A program made the position numbers and the translations under genes. Under the pieces are notes generated by a model. That model was not told where the DNA came from. It saw only the letters and a program-made list of their open reading frames with translations, and made no database searches. From positions 404,796 to 468,795 of the forward strand of contig NZ_QXTF01000002.1 of the NCBI RefSeq assembly GCF_003583725.1: 64,000 nt of DNA, written 5' to 3'. This document shows, piece after piece, positions 36,028 to 44,619 of the stretch (position 1 is the stretch's first letter; each line of letters begins with the position of its first letter). The stretch is from Sphingomonas edaphi. GTDB lineage: Bacteria; Pseudomonadota; Alphaproteobacteria; Sphingomonadales; Sphingomonadaceae.

Positions 36028-37349
36028 TCCTGCTTCCCAAAAACGCGGTCGAAGATCATGTCCACACGCTTCAAATGATAACCAAGATCGAACAGTTCCT
36101 CGAGCTGGCGCTCGCTGAGCTTGCCCGTCACCTCGGGATCGGCCTTCAGCAAGTCGAGCAGCTGGAGCTGGCCGTCGCTTTCCCACACCTTCATCGCGTT
36201 TCGCTGGACCAGCGCATAGCTGTCTTCCCGGCTGAGGCCCGCCTGAGTGAGGGCGAGCAGGACACGCTGCGAATGAATAAGGCCGCCCATCCGGTCCATA
36301 TTGCGCTGCATCCGGTCGGGGTAGACGAGAAGCTTGTCGATAACGCCGGTCAGGCGGGCGAGGGCGAAATCGAGCGTGATGCAGGCGTCGGGACCGATGA
36401 ACCGCTCGACTGACGAATGGCTGATGTCGCGCTCATGCCACAACGCGACATTTTCCATCGCCGGGACGACTGCGGAGCGGACGACGCGAGCAAGACCGGT
36501 CAAATTCTCGGTCAGCACCGGGTTGCGCTTGTGCGGCATGGCTGAGCTGCCCTTTTGGCCGGGCGAGAAATATTCCTCCGCTTCCAGCACTTCGGTGCGC
36601 TGCAGGTGCCGTACCTCAACGGCGAGCCGCTCAATGGACGAAGCGATTACGCCGAGCACCGCAAAGAACGCGGCGTGGCGATCGCGCGGGATGACCTGTG
36701 TCGATGTAGGTTCGGGCGTCAGGCCGAGCTCCGCCGCGACATGCTCCTCGATCGCTGGGTCGATGTTGGCGAAGGTGCCAACCGCGCCAGAAATTGCGCA
36801 GGTCGCGATATCGGCGCGCGCGGCCTTCAGCCGGGCACGGTTGCGGTCGAATTCGGCATAGGCCTGCGCCAGCTTCAGGCCGAACGTTACCGGCTCGGCA
36901 TGGATACCGTGGCTGCGGCCAATCGTCGGTGTGAGCTTATGTTCGAAGGCCCGGCGCTTGAGCACGTCGAGCAGCGCATCGAGGTCTTCGAGTAGCAGAT
37001 CTGCGGATTGTTTGAGCTGCACGGCGAGGCTGGTGTCCAGCACGTCGCTGCTCGTCATTCCCTGGTGGAGCCAGCGGCGTTCCGGCCCCAGCTTTTCGCC
37101 CGCCCAGGTAAGGAAAGCGATCACGTCATGCTTGGTCACCGCTTCGATCGCGTCGATCGCCGGCACGTCAATCGGACCTAGCACGTTGGCGTCAAAGGCC
37201 TTTCGGATGGTCGCGGCGTCATCTGCCGGGATCATCCCGATCTTGCCCATCGCTTCGGCGGCGAAGACTTCGATCGCCCACCAGATGCGGTAGCGGTTTT
37301 CGGACGACCAGATGGCGGTCATGGCGGGGCGGGAATAGCGAGGAACCAT
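36024..37349 (-). CDS. purB: Adenylosuccinate lyase
   Basis: 441 residues from ATG 37349 (MVPRYSRPAM). The superfamily signature GSSAMPHKRNP is present, along with HQGMTSSDVLDT and IGRSHGIHAEP with the active-site His. It cleaves adenylosuccinate to AMP and fumarate, and SAICAR to AICAR, in purine synthesis. An in-frame start at 37385 adds a low-similarity Ala/Arg segment. Its stop overlaps the TTG of bphO, so a housekeeping gene is the first cistron of the light-sensing operon. Confidence 0.96.
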   Translation of the reverse strand: MVPRYSRPAMTAIWSSENRYRIWWAIEVFAAEAMGKIGMIPADDAATIRKAFDANVLGPIDVPAIDAIEAVTKHDVIAFLTWAGEKLGPERRWLHQGMTSSDVLDTSLAVQLKQSADLLLEDLDALLDVLKRRAFEHKLTPTIGRSHGIHAEPVTFGLKLAQAYAEFDRNRARLKAARADIATCAISGAVGTFANIDPAIEEHVAAELGLTPEPTSTQVIPRDRHAAFFAVLGVIASSIERLAVEVRHLQRTEVLEAEEYFSPGQKGSSAMPHKRNPVLTENLTGLARVVRSAVVPAMENVALWHERDISHSSVERFIGPDACITLDFALARLTGVIDKLLVYPDRMQRNMDRMGGLIHSQRVLLALTQAGLSREDSYALVQRNAMKVWESDGQLQLLDLLKADPEVTGKLSERQLEELFDLGYHLKRVDMIFDRVFGKQD

Positions 37350-37407
37350 GGCGGCGCGGCTAGCAGGGGCCGCGCGCGGGTTCAATCATCGCGCAAAATG
37401 TTCAAGA

Positions 37408-37437
37408 GCGGCGAGGACAGCGATATGTCCCCGCCGC
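37408..37437 (-). terminator. Hairpin downstream of the DUF2383 gene
   Basis: GCGGCG-A-GGACA and TGTCC-C-CGCCGC pair around a 6-base loop. On the minus strand only TCTTG follows, so termination may be inefficient or Rho-assisted and some read-through into purB is possible. Confidence 0.5.
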
Positions 37438-37443
37438 ATTGAG

Positions 37444-37914
37444 TTAGATGTTGGTCGGATGGCCTTCGAGCGAGTGCTTGAGCTGGCTGACGCGGTCATG
37501 GCCTTCTCGGACCGACCCGTAGGCGCGTTCGATCGGGGAACGGACATTGGCGTCGAGCGAGTCCGACGAGAGGGCAGCTTCGAACTTGCCCTTCAGATAA
37601 TCTTCGCCGCGTTCGACTTCGTTGATCACCGCCTTGTCGTCGCGACCAGTGAGGCCCGCCTTAAAGTCCAGCCAGCGCTGGTGGAGGTGGCCAAGGGTGG
37701 TGCCGTCGCTGTCGACCGACCCGCCGAGGCGGCTGACTTCTGCCTGGAGGTCGCTCAATGTCCGGCTACGGTCTTCGGCAAGCTGCACGAACATCTGCCG
37801 GAATTCGTTCGAATCCACATGTTCGGCTGCGTCGCGATAGCCATTTATGCTGTCGGCCAGCGTGTCAGTCAGGGTCTTGAGAACGGTAACACCGTCATTG
37901 TCGTTTCCGAACAT
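37444..37914 (-). CDS. DUF2383 (PA2169-type) ferritin-like four-helix protein
   Basis: About 156 residues. The start at ATG 37914 is placed six bases after GGAG; ATGs at 37926 and 37917 are alternatives. The sequence is mostly helical: TVLKTLTDTLADSINGYRD, EFRQMFVQLAEDR, then the C-terminal VERGEDYLKGKFEAAL and SPIERAYGSVREGHDRV. This matches the DUF2383 family, a ferritin-like bundle often linked to general stress response genes in alphaproteobacteria, with no proven activity. It precedes purB on the same strand with a hairpin between them. Confidence 0.88.
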   Translation of the reverse strand: MFGNDNDGVTVLKTLTDTLADSINGYRDAAEHVDSNEFRQMFVQLAEDRSRTLSDLQAEVSRLGGSVDSDGTTLGHLHQRWLDFKAGLTGRDDKAVINEVERGEDYLKGKFEAALSSDSLDANVRSPIERAYGSVREGHDRVSQLKHSLEGHPTNI

Positions 37915-37926
37915 CATTGTCTCCAT

Positions 37927-38343
37927 TCAAAGGGGGATGCCGGGACAACGCGGCTGACAGAAGAACGATGCGAACTATTCTTGCGATGGATCAAATAAGG
38001 CCAATCGACTTCATGTTCCTGCGCCACTGCCGCTGACCACGGGATGGTCATGAACCTGACCGGCCGATGCCGTCTGGCGTCGACGAACTTGAGTCAGGCG
38101 GATGTTCTTGTCGCTGGATATGACTTCGCGGACATGGGCCGCTGCTTCGTCAACGGTGCTGCGCCCATCGCGGTTGGTCCAAGCATCGCGTGCACCGTCG
38201 ATCATGAGCTGGCAATGGCGGTTCAGATGCCCTGACGCGTTGGCCTGCTAAGCTGACCGGACGCTAGGCAAAGCGTGACATCCATGCAACGCAAGTTTGT
38301 GGCGGTGACGGAACGGTCGCTGCGAAGGAGGGTTTCACCCGGG
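37927..38343. other. Intergenic region between the DUF2383 gene and ydbH
   Basis: About 417 bp with no well-supported gene. It should hold divergent promoters for the flanking genes. A weak minus-strand reading frame (38011-38205) is listed separately. The right-hand end carries AAGGAGGG at about 38325-38332, the likely ribosome binding site for ydbH. No strong repeats or hairpins were seen. Confidence 0.5.
38011..38205 (-). CDS. Possible small protein of 64 residues, unsupported by family similarity
   Basis: Begins MIDGARDAWTNRDGRS and includes VDEAAAHVREVISSDKNIRL, which has a protein-like helix pattern. The frame is open further upstream to a stop near 38250 without a usable start codon, and no ribosome binding site is evident. 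A plus-strand frame overlaps it. It may be a real short gene or the remnant of one. Confidence 0.3.
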   Translation of the reverse strand: MIDGARDAWTNRDGRSTVDEAAAHVREVISSDKNIRLTQVRRRQTASAGQVHDHPVVSGSGAGT

Positions 38344-41300
38344 ATGACCGGTGGCGGCAAGGACGACGGAGTGCTCGAGGACGTGGCACAGGGCCTCGAG
38401 CAGGGAGGCCTCGTCGAGCATGTGCACGTCCGCGACCGGAGCGGCTGGCATATTGCCTGGCGTATTACGCGCTTCGGGCTGCTCGCCATCCTTATACTTT
38501 CCCTGCTCGTACTGGCGGCGGTGTGGATTTGGCGAAAGCCGATCGCTGACGATGCCATTCGCGATGAACTCGCCAGGCGCGGGGTAACCGCCAGTTACAA
38601 GCTCGACCGCGTCGGCTTTCGCACGCAACAGGTCAGCGACCTCGTTATTGGCGATCCCGCCAACCCCGACCTAGTCGCAAAGCGCGCCGTCATCCAGATT
38701 AGAATCAAGCTGAACGGCAGCGTTGAGGTCTATCGCGTCGTGGCGCGCGGTGTCCGGCTGAAAGGCCGGGTCGTCGGCAACAAGGTCAGCTGGGGCGAAA
38801 TCGACAAGCTGCTGCCACCGCCGAGCGGCAAGCCTTTCACGCTTCCCGACCTCACCGTCGACCTCAAGGATACGACGATTGCGCTGGCGACGCCCTATGG
38901 TCCCATGGGTTTTGCGGTGCAGGGCCGGGGCAACTTATCCGGTGGGTTCAAGGGGCACCTAGCGGCGGTGGCTCACAAGCTCACACCCGGTGCCTGCACG
39001 CTTGACGAGCTTAGGACGGTTGTTCGGATCGGCGTTGTCGCCCGGCGGCCGCAGGTGCGGGGGCCGGTCGGCGCAGCCAATTTCGCCTGCCAGGCGAGCA
39101 ATCTGGCGCTCAATCAGCTGCGCATGGAAATCGACAGCAGCTTTTCTGAAGCGTTTGGCAGCTTCGACGGCAAGGGCCGCCTGACTGTCGCGTCCCTGCA
39201 GGCCGGAGTGAACGGTTTGGCTGGCGTGACCAGCAACATCAGCTTCAAGGGCGAGCCAACCGACATTCTCGGTCGCATCGACTTGTCTGCACGCCAGGCC
39301 CGGCTGGCGCAGATATTGTCACAGCGCACCCGGTTCGACGGGCGCTACCGGCTCGATGCGTCGCGCGGCTCGCTGACACTAGTCGGCGATTATGCTGGCA
39401 CCGCCGTTGCCTTGGCGCCCTCGCTCACCAGCGGGCTGACCGATCCGCTCAATTCCGCTGAGGAAACTCCTCTGGAGCCGATCGCGAAGGCGATTTCGGC
39501 CGCGGTCCGCAATTCGGTGCGCAAGTTCGACGTGTTCGGATCGCTCCGACTGGTGAACCGGCAGGGCGGCGGCGGAGTGCGAATTGAAACCGCCGAGGCG
39601 CAGGCGCCGGGCGGTGCGCGCATTGCCGTGTCGGGCGGTGATGGCGTGACTTATTATTGGCCGTCAAATCAGTTGCGGCTGGACGCAAATATTGAAACCT
39701 CCGGCGGCGGGCTGCCGAACGCCCGGGTCGCCGTTCGCCAGCCGCGGTCGGGCGGCCCGATGAGCGGGCAGGCCGAAGTTGCGCCATATGCGGCGGGTGG
39801 GGCGAGGCTGACATTGGCGACGGTGCGCTTCGCGGCGCGGCCCAGCGGTTGGACACAAGTGAATACGGTGGCTCTGGTTGACGGGCCATTCTCGGGCGGG
39901 CGGGTGACGGGGCTTCGGATCCCGATCGCCGGACGCTTCGGAACTGGCGGCGCCTTGCGCTTCGGCGAGGGCTGCATCGACGCGCGCTTCGCCAGCCTGA
40001 CTGCGGGTTCGCTCCGGCTCGGTCCGACCCGGCTGCCGCTCTGCGCGATTAACGGTGCCATCCTGCAGCGACAGGCGAACGGGAAGCTCTCCATCGGCGT
40101 AGTGACTCAGCCGGTGCGCTTGCGCGGGACGCTTGGTAAGTCGCCATTCGCGCTGGATGCGGCGCGGGCACGGCTGATTAACGGCAACGACTTCAACGCC
40201 GCTAACGTCGCGGTGCGCATGGGTAAGCCGGATGCGCCGGTCCTCCTGAACGCGGCAACGCTCGCGGGCACCTTCTCGGGGAGTGGCGTGAGCGGAACGT
40301 TCGGCGGCGCGGATGCCAAGATTGGCAAGGTGCCCCTCGACCTGACGGACGTGGCAGGCAAGTGGCATGTGAAGGACGGCGATTTGACCGTGGACGGGCG
40401 GCTGACTCTGTCCGACCAGGCCGATCCGCCGAAATTCTATCCGCTTAAGAGCGACGACATGCACTTCACGCTGGCCGACGGGATGATCCGGGCTACCGGG
40501 ACGCTGCGCCATCCGGTCAGCGGTACGCGAGTGACCGACGTTACCATCGCTCACAATCTGGGCAATGGTGAAGGGACCGCCCTGCTCGACGTGCCGGGAA
40601 TCACCTTTGGAGCGGGCCTGCAGCCCGAGGAACTTACCCGCCTGACCGAAGGGGTGATCGCGCTAGTTCGGGGATCAATTAGTGGGCAGGGGCGCATCGC
40701 CTGGAACGGCAACGGTGAAGTCCGGTCGACCGGGCAGTTCACCACCACCAATACCGACCTAGCGGCCAGCTTCGGCCCAGTAACCGGGCTGAGCACGACC
40801 ATCAACTTCACTGACTTGCTGGGCCTGCAGACGGCGCCGGGGCAGGTGCTGACCGCCACGAGCATCAACCCAGGCATCCTCGTCGAAAACGGCGTGATCC
40901 GGTACCAGCTGCTGCCCGACCAGCTGGTGAAGATCGAGCGAGGCGAGTGGCCGTTCATGGGTGGGCGCCTCATCCTCCAAGAAACCATCCTGAATTTCGG
41001 CCGGCCGAGCCCGAAGCGGCTGACGTTCGAGGTCGTCGGTCTGGATGCGAAGACCTTCGTTGACTCGATGGGCTTCAAGGAGATTTCGGCGACGGGGACG
41101 TTCGACGGCGTGCTGCCGATGATCTTTGACGATGAAGGCGGCCGGATCGTTGGCGGACGCCTGGACAGCCGACCGGGCGGCGGCACGCTTGCCTACAACG
41201 GCGTCGTCAATCGCGCCAATTTGGGCATGATCGGCGGGCTGGCCTTTGACGCGTTGCGCGACCTTCGCTTCAAGTCAATGATCATCCGGCTGGACGGCTA

Positions 41301-41616
41301 TCTGGACGGCGAGTTCGCGACCCGCCTGAACATCGAGGGCGTTGGTCTGGGCAATACCAGCACGCAGCGCTTCATCCGCTCGATCAACAAGATTCCGCTG
41401 AATTTCAATGTGACGATCAAGGGGCCGTTCCGTGCGCTTATCGCCACCGCCAAGAGCTTCCGTGACCCGACTCAGGTCATCGAACCCGCGCTGCCGCGCC
41501 CGCTAGACGAGGTGCCGGGCATCGTGGTCGAGACCCGGCGGCGTGAGGAAAGCCAGCAGCAGACCCAGACCCCGGTCGAAGAGACGATCACTCCAACTCC
41601 GACGAACCAGCCATGA
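38344..41616 (+). CDS. ydbH: YdbH-family AsmA-like intermembrane lipid transport protein
   Basis: About 1090 residues. One N-terminal transmembrane helix (FGLLAILILSLLVLAAVWIW) is followed by a long periplasmic beta-rich region of repeated short strands, ending in the C-terminal YdbH domain (GGRLDSRPGGGTLAYNG, then KIPLNFNVTIKGPFRALIATA). YdbH, TamB and YhdP form partly redundant bridges for phospholipid movement to the outer membrane in E. coli. ATG 38344 is chosen because AAGGAGGG lies about 11 bases upstream; in-frame starts at 38275 and 38284 exist. The stop overlaps the ynbE start (ATGA). Confidence 0.88.
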   Translation: MTGGGKDDGVLEDVAQGLEQGGLVEHVHVRDRSGWHIAWRITRFGLLAILILSLLVLAAVWIWRKPIADDAIRDELARRGVTASYKLDRVGFRTQQVSDLVIGDPANPDLVAKRAVIQIRIKLNGSVEVYRVVARGVRLKGRVVGNKVSWGEIDKLLPPPSGKPFTLPDLTVDLKDTTIALATPYGPMGFAVQGRGNLSGGFKGHLAAVAHKLTPGACTLDELRTVVRIGVVARRPQVRGPVGAANFACQASNLALNQLRMEIDSSFSEAFGSFDGKGRLTVASLQAGVNGLAGVTSNISFKGEPTDILGRIDLSARQARLAQILSQRTRFDGRYRLDASRGSLTLVGDYAGTAVALAPSLTSGLTDPLNSAEETPLEPIAKAISAAVRNSVRKFDVFGSLRLVNRQGGGGVRIETAEAQAPGGARIAVSGGDGVTYYWPSNQLRLDANIETSGGGLPNARVAVRQPRSGGPMSGQAEVAPYAAGGARLTLATVRFAARPSGWTQVNTVALVDGPFSGGRVTGLRIPIAGRFGTGGALRFGEGCIDARFASLTAGSLRLGPTRLPLCAINGAILQRQANGKLSIGVVTQPVRLRGTLGKSPFALDAARARLINGNDFNAANVAVRMGKPDAPVLLNAATLAGTFSGSGVSGTFGGADAKIGKVPLDLTDVAGKWHVKDGDLTVDGRLTLSDQADPPKFYPLKSDDMHFTLADGMIRATGTLRHPVSGTRVTDVTIAHNLGNGEGTALLDVPGITFGAGLQPEELTRLTEGVIALVRGSISGQGRIAWNGNGEVRSTGQFTTTNTDLAASFGPVTGLSTTINFTDLLGLQTAPGQVLTATSINPGILVENGVIRYQLLPDQLVKIERGEWPFMGGRLILQETILNFGRPSPKRLTFEVVGLDAKTFVDSMGFKEISATGTFDGVLPMIFDDEGGRIVGGRLDSRPGGGTLAYNGVVNRANLGMIGGLAFDALRDLRFKSMIIRLDGYLDGEFATRLNIEGVGLGNTSTQRFIRSINKIPLNFNVTIKGPFRALIATAKSFRDPTQVIEPALPRPLDEVPGIVVETRRREESQQQTQTPVEETITPTPTNQP

Positions 41617-41849
41617 GGACCGATGCGATGAAACCATCCCGACTGTTGCCCGCAGCTTGCGGGTTAGCGATGATGCTGCCTCTGGGCGGGTGCATCACCG
41701 TGGACACACCGGATAAGCCGATCGAGATCAACCTCAACGTCACGATCCGCCAGGAAGTGCTCGTTAGGCTTCAACGCGATGTCGAGCAGCTGATCGACCA
41801 GAATCCCGACGCGTTCCCACAGAACCAGCCGCAGAGCCCGCAGCAGTGA
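41613..41849 (+). CDS. ynbE: YnbE-family outer-membrane lipoprotein
   Basis: 78 residues. The lipobox is LGGC, preceded by a short hydrophobic signal. The mature part contains VDTPDKPIEINLNVTIRQEVLVRL, characteristic of YnbE, and a Gln/Pro-rich end. In E. coli YnbE works with YdbH, probably capping the lipid-transport bridge at the outer membrane. It sits between ydbH and ydbL as in enterobacteria, with start and stop overlaps of four bases on both sides. Confidence 0.92.
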   Translation: MRTDAMKPSRLLPAACGLAMMLPLGGCITVDTPDKPIEINLNVTIRQEVLVRLQRDVEQLIDQNPDAFPQNQPQSPQQ

Positions 41850-42223
41850 CACGCATCGCATTGCCGCTGATCTTCGTAGCGTCGGCGCTCGCATTGAAAC
41901 CGGCTCTGGCCCAGCGATCACCGGTCGTGGCGCAGGCGCGTGCTGCCGGGCAGGTCGGGGAGAGGTACGACGGTTATTTAGGAGTCGTGGGAGCGGTGCC
42001 TGACGAGGTCAGGCGTCAGGTCGGGGCGGTCAACATCAAGCGGCGGTCCCTCTACGCCAGCCTTGCCGCGCGCAAGCGAGTCACGACCGAGGAGGTCGGC
42101 ATAACCGCCGCCTGCTCGCTGCTGCGCCGCGTGGCGGTAGGGGAAGTCTATTTCGCTGCCGAAGGCGGTTGGAAGCGCCGCATCGCGGAGCAGCCCGCTC
42201 CGGTCCCGGCCTACTGCGGCTGA
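41846..42223 (+). CDS. ydbL: YdbL-family periplasmic protein (DUF1318)
   Basis: 125 residues. A signal peptide ends at about residue 22 (ALAQ). The mature part has VVAQARAAGQVGERYDGYLGVV and VNIKRRSLYASLAARKRVTTEEVG, the DUF1318 signature. E. coli YdbL is a periplasmic modulator of the YdbH-YnbE complex. Third gene of the conserved trio. Its 3' end overlaps the convergent lipoprotein gene by 13 bases. Confidence 0.9.
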   Translation: MTRIALPLIFVASALALKPALAQRSPVVAQARAAGQVGERYDGYLGVVGAVPDEVRRQVGAVNIKRRSLYASLAARKRVTTEEVGITAACSLLRRVAVGEVYFAAEGGWKRRIAEQPAPVPAYCG

Positions 42224-43017
42224 GCGGCCTCGAACCCGTTACGATAAACGCTCTTCAGGCCGGCGATGAGGTCGGGCGTTACCGGCAAATCGATTTCGTA
42301 GCTGCCTTCCGCGTAGGAGCCGGCGACATAGGGCGAGGCAACCAGCATTAACCGCTCGAAGCGGCCATTGTCGTCCTTGTCCATCGGTATGAGCGCGATG
42401 TCGTCTAGGTTGGGGCATTCGTCGAACATGCCGCCCCCACCAACGGGCTCCCCGCGCTTTTTCTCGCGTGCCAAGTTGAGGGCATCGCACCAGCGCTGGG
42501 TGAGTAGCCGGTCGCGGTTCTCGGGCGCCATGAACAGATCCTTGTCCGAAATTTCTCGTCCGGCTTTGTGGTCCCATAGCAGCGCGCTCACGCCGGAATT
42601 GCCGTGCGCGCCGCCGGTATAGCTGCCAGTTTCATGACTGAGGCTGAGCAGACGGTCGAATTGGCCGGCCGTCTTGTAATCGACCGACAACATGAAGCCG
42701 TGGAAGTCGAGTCCCTCCTTGTCGCGCCATGCCTTGTCTTCCTTGGCGCTCGTGACGAGATCCATTTTCACCTTGTCCATCTCCGCGGTGAAACGACTGA
42801 CCAGCGCGGGGACAGCGGCGGCTTCTGCCGACCAGCCGAAATGGAAGTCGATCAGGTCGTTCTTTTCTTCCGCCACGAATGGCTTCGCCGCTGGGGGCGC
42901 AGGGTTGGGTGCAGACGCCGCAACTGCTGGGACAGCGGCTTCATTGGCGGTCGTGGCGGGCGAGACCTGGTTGCAGGCGGCGAGCGTTAGGGCGAGGATG
43001 CCGGTCATCTGTCTCAT
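42211..43017 (-). CDS. DUF3298/DUF4163-type lipoprotein (RsiV-like fold)
   Basis: 268 residues with a lipobox (LAAC) and a Pro/Ala-rich linker. The periplasmic domain contains LDFHGFMLSVDYKTAGQFD, ETGSYTGGAHGN and LLWDHKAGREISDKDLF, the pattern shared by DUF3298 proteins and the lysozyme-binding anti-sigma RsiV. There is no cytoplasmic anti-sigma part here, so it is probably a surface or periplasmic binding protein or lysozyme inhibitor-like protein; function is not established. It converges with ydbL. Confidence 0.85.
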   Translation of the reverse strand: MRQMTGILALTLAACNQVSPATTANEAAVPAVAASAPNPAPPAAKPFVAEEKNDLIDFHFGWSAEAAAVPALVSRFTAEMDKVKMDLVTSAKEDKAWRDKEGLDFHGFMLSVDYKTAGQFDRLLSLSHETGSYTGGAHGNSGVSALLWDHKAGREISDKDLFMAPENRDRLLTQRWCDALNLAREKKRGEPVGGGGMFDECPNLDDIALIPMDKDDNGRFERLMLVASPYVAGSYAEGSYEIDLPVTPDLIAGLKSVYRNGFEAAQPQ

Positions 43018-43191
43018 CGGCTGACCTTGGCACGGCGTTCGAAAGCGGCCAAGCGTGCCGGACTCGCGGTTGACTTGTGCAAGGCCAATTCATAAAGGGG
43101 CGGCGCCTTGGCGGGCTCGTTCGCCGCCATGTCCCTTGCCCTACGCGCCCGCTTTTCAAGGGGTTGGCGCTTAACCGGAGGAAATGAGGAC

Positions 43192-43506
43192 ATGACGGAA
43201 AACGACCCCCGGCAGGACGCTCCGTCCCCGCAGGATGCACGGCTCGATTCGCTCGAAGAGCGGCTTGCCCGGGCGAAGGCGAAGGAAGCGGAGCGGACCG
43301 GCCAGGTGCCGCAGACCGACGCCAATGAGCAGCTCGGCCAGCGCGTCCTGTCCTACCTGCTCGGTGGCCTGCTTGGCGGTGCGCTGATCGGCTGGGTGCT
43401 CGACAAGGCATTCGGCACGGGGCACCTGCTCCTCGTCGTCGGGCTGGTGCTAGGCATCGTCGGCGGTTTCTGGAGCATCATCAAGTTGTCGAACCGGCGT
43501 TCTTAG
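43192..43506 (+). CDS. atpI: ATP synthase assembly protein AtpI
   Basis: 104 residues. The N-terminus is acidic and Gln-rich with a helix carrying DARLDSLEERLARAKAKE. Two transmembrane helices follow, the first containing LLGGLLGGALIGWVLD. AtpI assists c-ring assembly and perhaps Mg2+ supply. The ATG at 43192 follows a strong GGAGGAA/GAGG site; an earlier in-frame start at 43108 is not supported. First gene of the F0 operon. Confidence 0.92.
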   Translation: MTENDPRQDAPSPQDARLDSLEERLARAKAKEAERTGQVPQTDANEQLGQRVLSYLLGGLLGGALIGWVLDKAFGTGHLLLVVGLVLGIVGGFWSIIKLSNRRS

Positions 43507-43543
43507 GACGGCCGGGCGTTTGGACTAGAAGGGCAGAAGAAGC

Positions 43544-44329
43544 GTGGCGGGAGAATCGGGCAAGATCGATCCGATGCACCAGTTCCTGGTCGAGCCCATT
43601 TTTGGGCAAGACTGGGTGGTCGCGGGCCACAATATCGCCTTCACCAATTCGGCCGCTTGGATGGCCATGACATTCGTGGCGCTGTGGGCGTTCATGATGA
43701 TGGGCATGAAGCGCGAGCTCGTCCCGGGCCGCTGGCAGATGGCGGTTGAGGGCTTCACCGGGTTCATCACCGACATGATGGATACGAATATCGGCCCTGC
43801 CGGCCGCAAGTTCGTGCCTTACGTGTTCTCGCTGTTCATGTTCATCTTGTTCGCTAACATCCTCGGCCTGTTGCCGACGGCGCTGTTCGGCGTGCATGCG
43901 TTCACCGTGACCAGCCACCTGACGATCACCGGCGTACTGGCCATCGTCAGCTTCGCGATCGTACTCATCGTCGGCTTTGCGAAACACGGCTTTCACTTCT
44001 TCTCGCTATTCGTGCCGCACGGCACGCCGCCAATCATGGTGCCGCTGATTTTCGTTGTCGAACTGATGAGCTTCCTCGTTCGCCCGTTCAGCTTGGCGTT
44101 GCGACTGTTCGTCGCGATGACCGCCGGTCACATCCTGCTGAAGGTGCTCGCGGGCTTCGTCATCAACGGCGCCAACGCCGGGATCGGCACCGCGCTGATC
44201 GTCTCGCTTCCTAGCTTCGCGCTGATGCTCGGCATCACGCTGCTCGAACTGCTGGTTGCGGCGATCCAAGCCTATGTTTTCGCCTTGCTCACGTCGCTGT
44301 ACCTCAACGACGCGATCAATCTTCACTAA
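43544..44329 (+). CDS. atpB: ATP synthase F0 subunit a
   Basis: 261 residues starting at GTG. Five to six transmembrane helices. The essential proton-channel arginine is in the penultimate helix (RPFSLALRLFVAMTAGH). LLELLVAAIQAYVFALLTSLYL, with its conserved Glu and Gln, forms the last helix. Together with the c-ring it makes the proton path. The gene order atpI-B-E-F'-F without F1 genes is the alphaproteobacterial pattern. Confidence 0.97.
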   Translation: MAGESGKIDPMHQFLVEPIFGQDWVVAGHNIAFTNSAAWMAMTFVALWAFMMMGMKRELVPGRWQMAVEGFTGFITDMMDTNIGPAGRKFVPYVFSLFMFILFANILGLLPTALFGVHAFTVTSHLTITGVLAIVSFAIVLIVGFAKHGFHFFSLFVPHGTPPIMVPLIFVVELMSFLVRPFSLALRLFVAMTAGHILLKVLAGFVINGANAGIGTALIVSLPSFALMLGITLLELLVAAIQAYVFALLTSLYLNDAINLH

Positions 44330-44362
44330 GTTTTCAACGGTTTTTCCAAGGGAGTTATCATT

Positions 44363-44590
44363 ATGGACGCGACTGCTGCGAAGCTTCTGGGTGCTGGTCT
44401 CGCCGCGATCGGCGTTGGCATGGCCGCTATCGGCGTGGGCAACGTTTTCGGCTCGTTCCTCGAGAGCGCGCTGCGCAACCCGGCGGCCGCCGACGGCCAG
44501 CAGGGCCGCCTGTTCATCGGCTTCGCCGCTGCCGAACTTCTCGGCCTGCTGGCGTTCGTCGTTGCGATGATCCTGCTGTTCGTCGCCTAA
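44363..44590 (+). CDS. atpE: ATP synthase F0 subunit c
   Basis: 75 residues forming two helices joined by a polar loop with the RNP motif (residues 38-40). The proton-binding carboxylate is Glu58 in GFAAAELLGLLAF. The N-terminal helix has the GxGxGxG-type packing (AAIGVGMAAIGVGN). The ion-binding residues suggest H+ rather than Na+. The gene is preceded by AAGGGAG. Confidence 0.98.
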   Translation: MDATAAKLLGAGLAAIGVGMAAIGVGNVFGSFLESALRNPAAADGQQGRLFIGFAAAELLGLLAFVVAMILLFVA

Positions 44591-44619
44591 ACCAACCAAG
44601 CTAGTCCAAGGGGTCGGCC

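Noticed and set aside
36028..36186. Longer start for heme oxygenase within purB
   Set aside because: The extra residues are a frame-shifted reading of purB; the TTG at 36027 with GGAAGCAGGA upstream begins right before conserved sequence.
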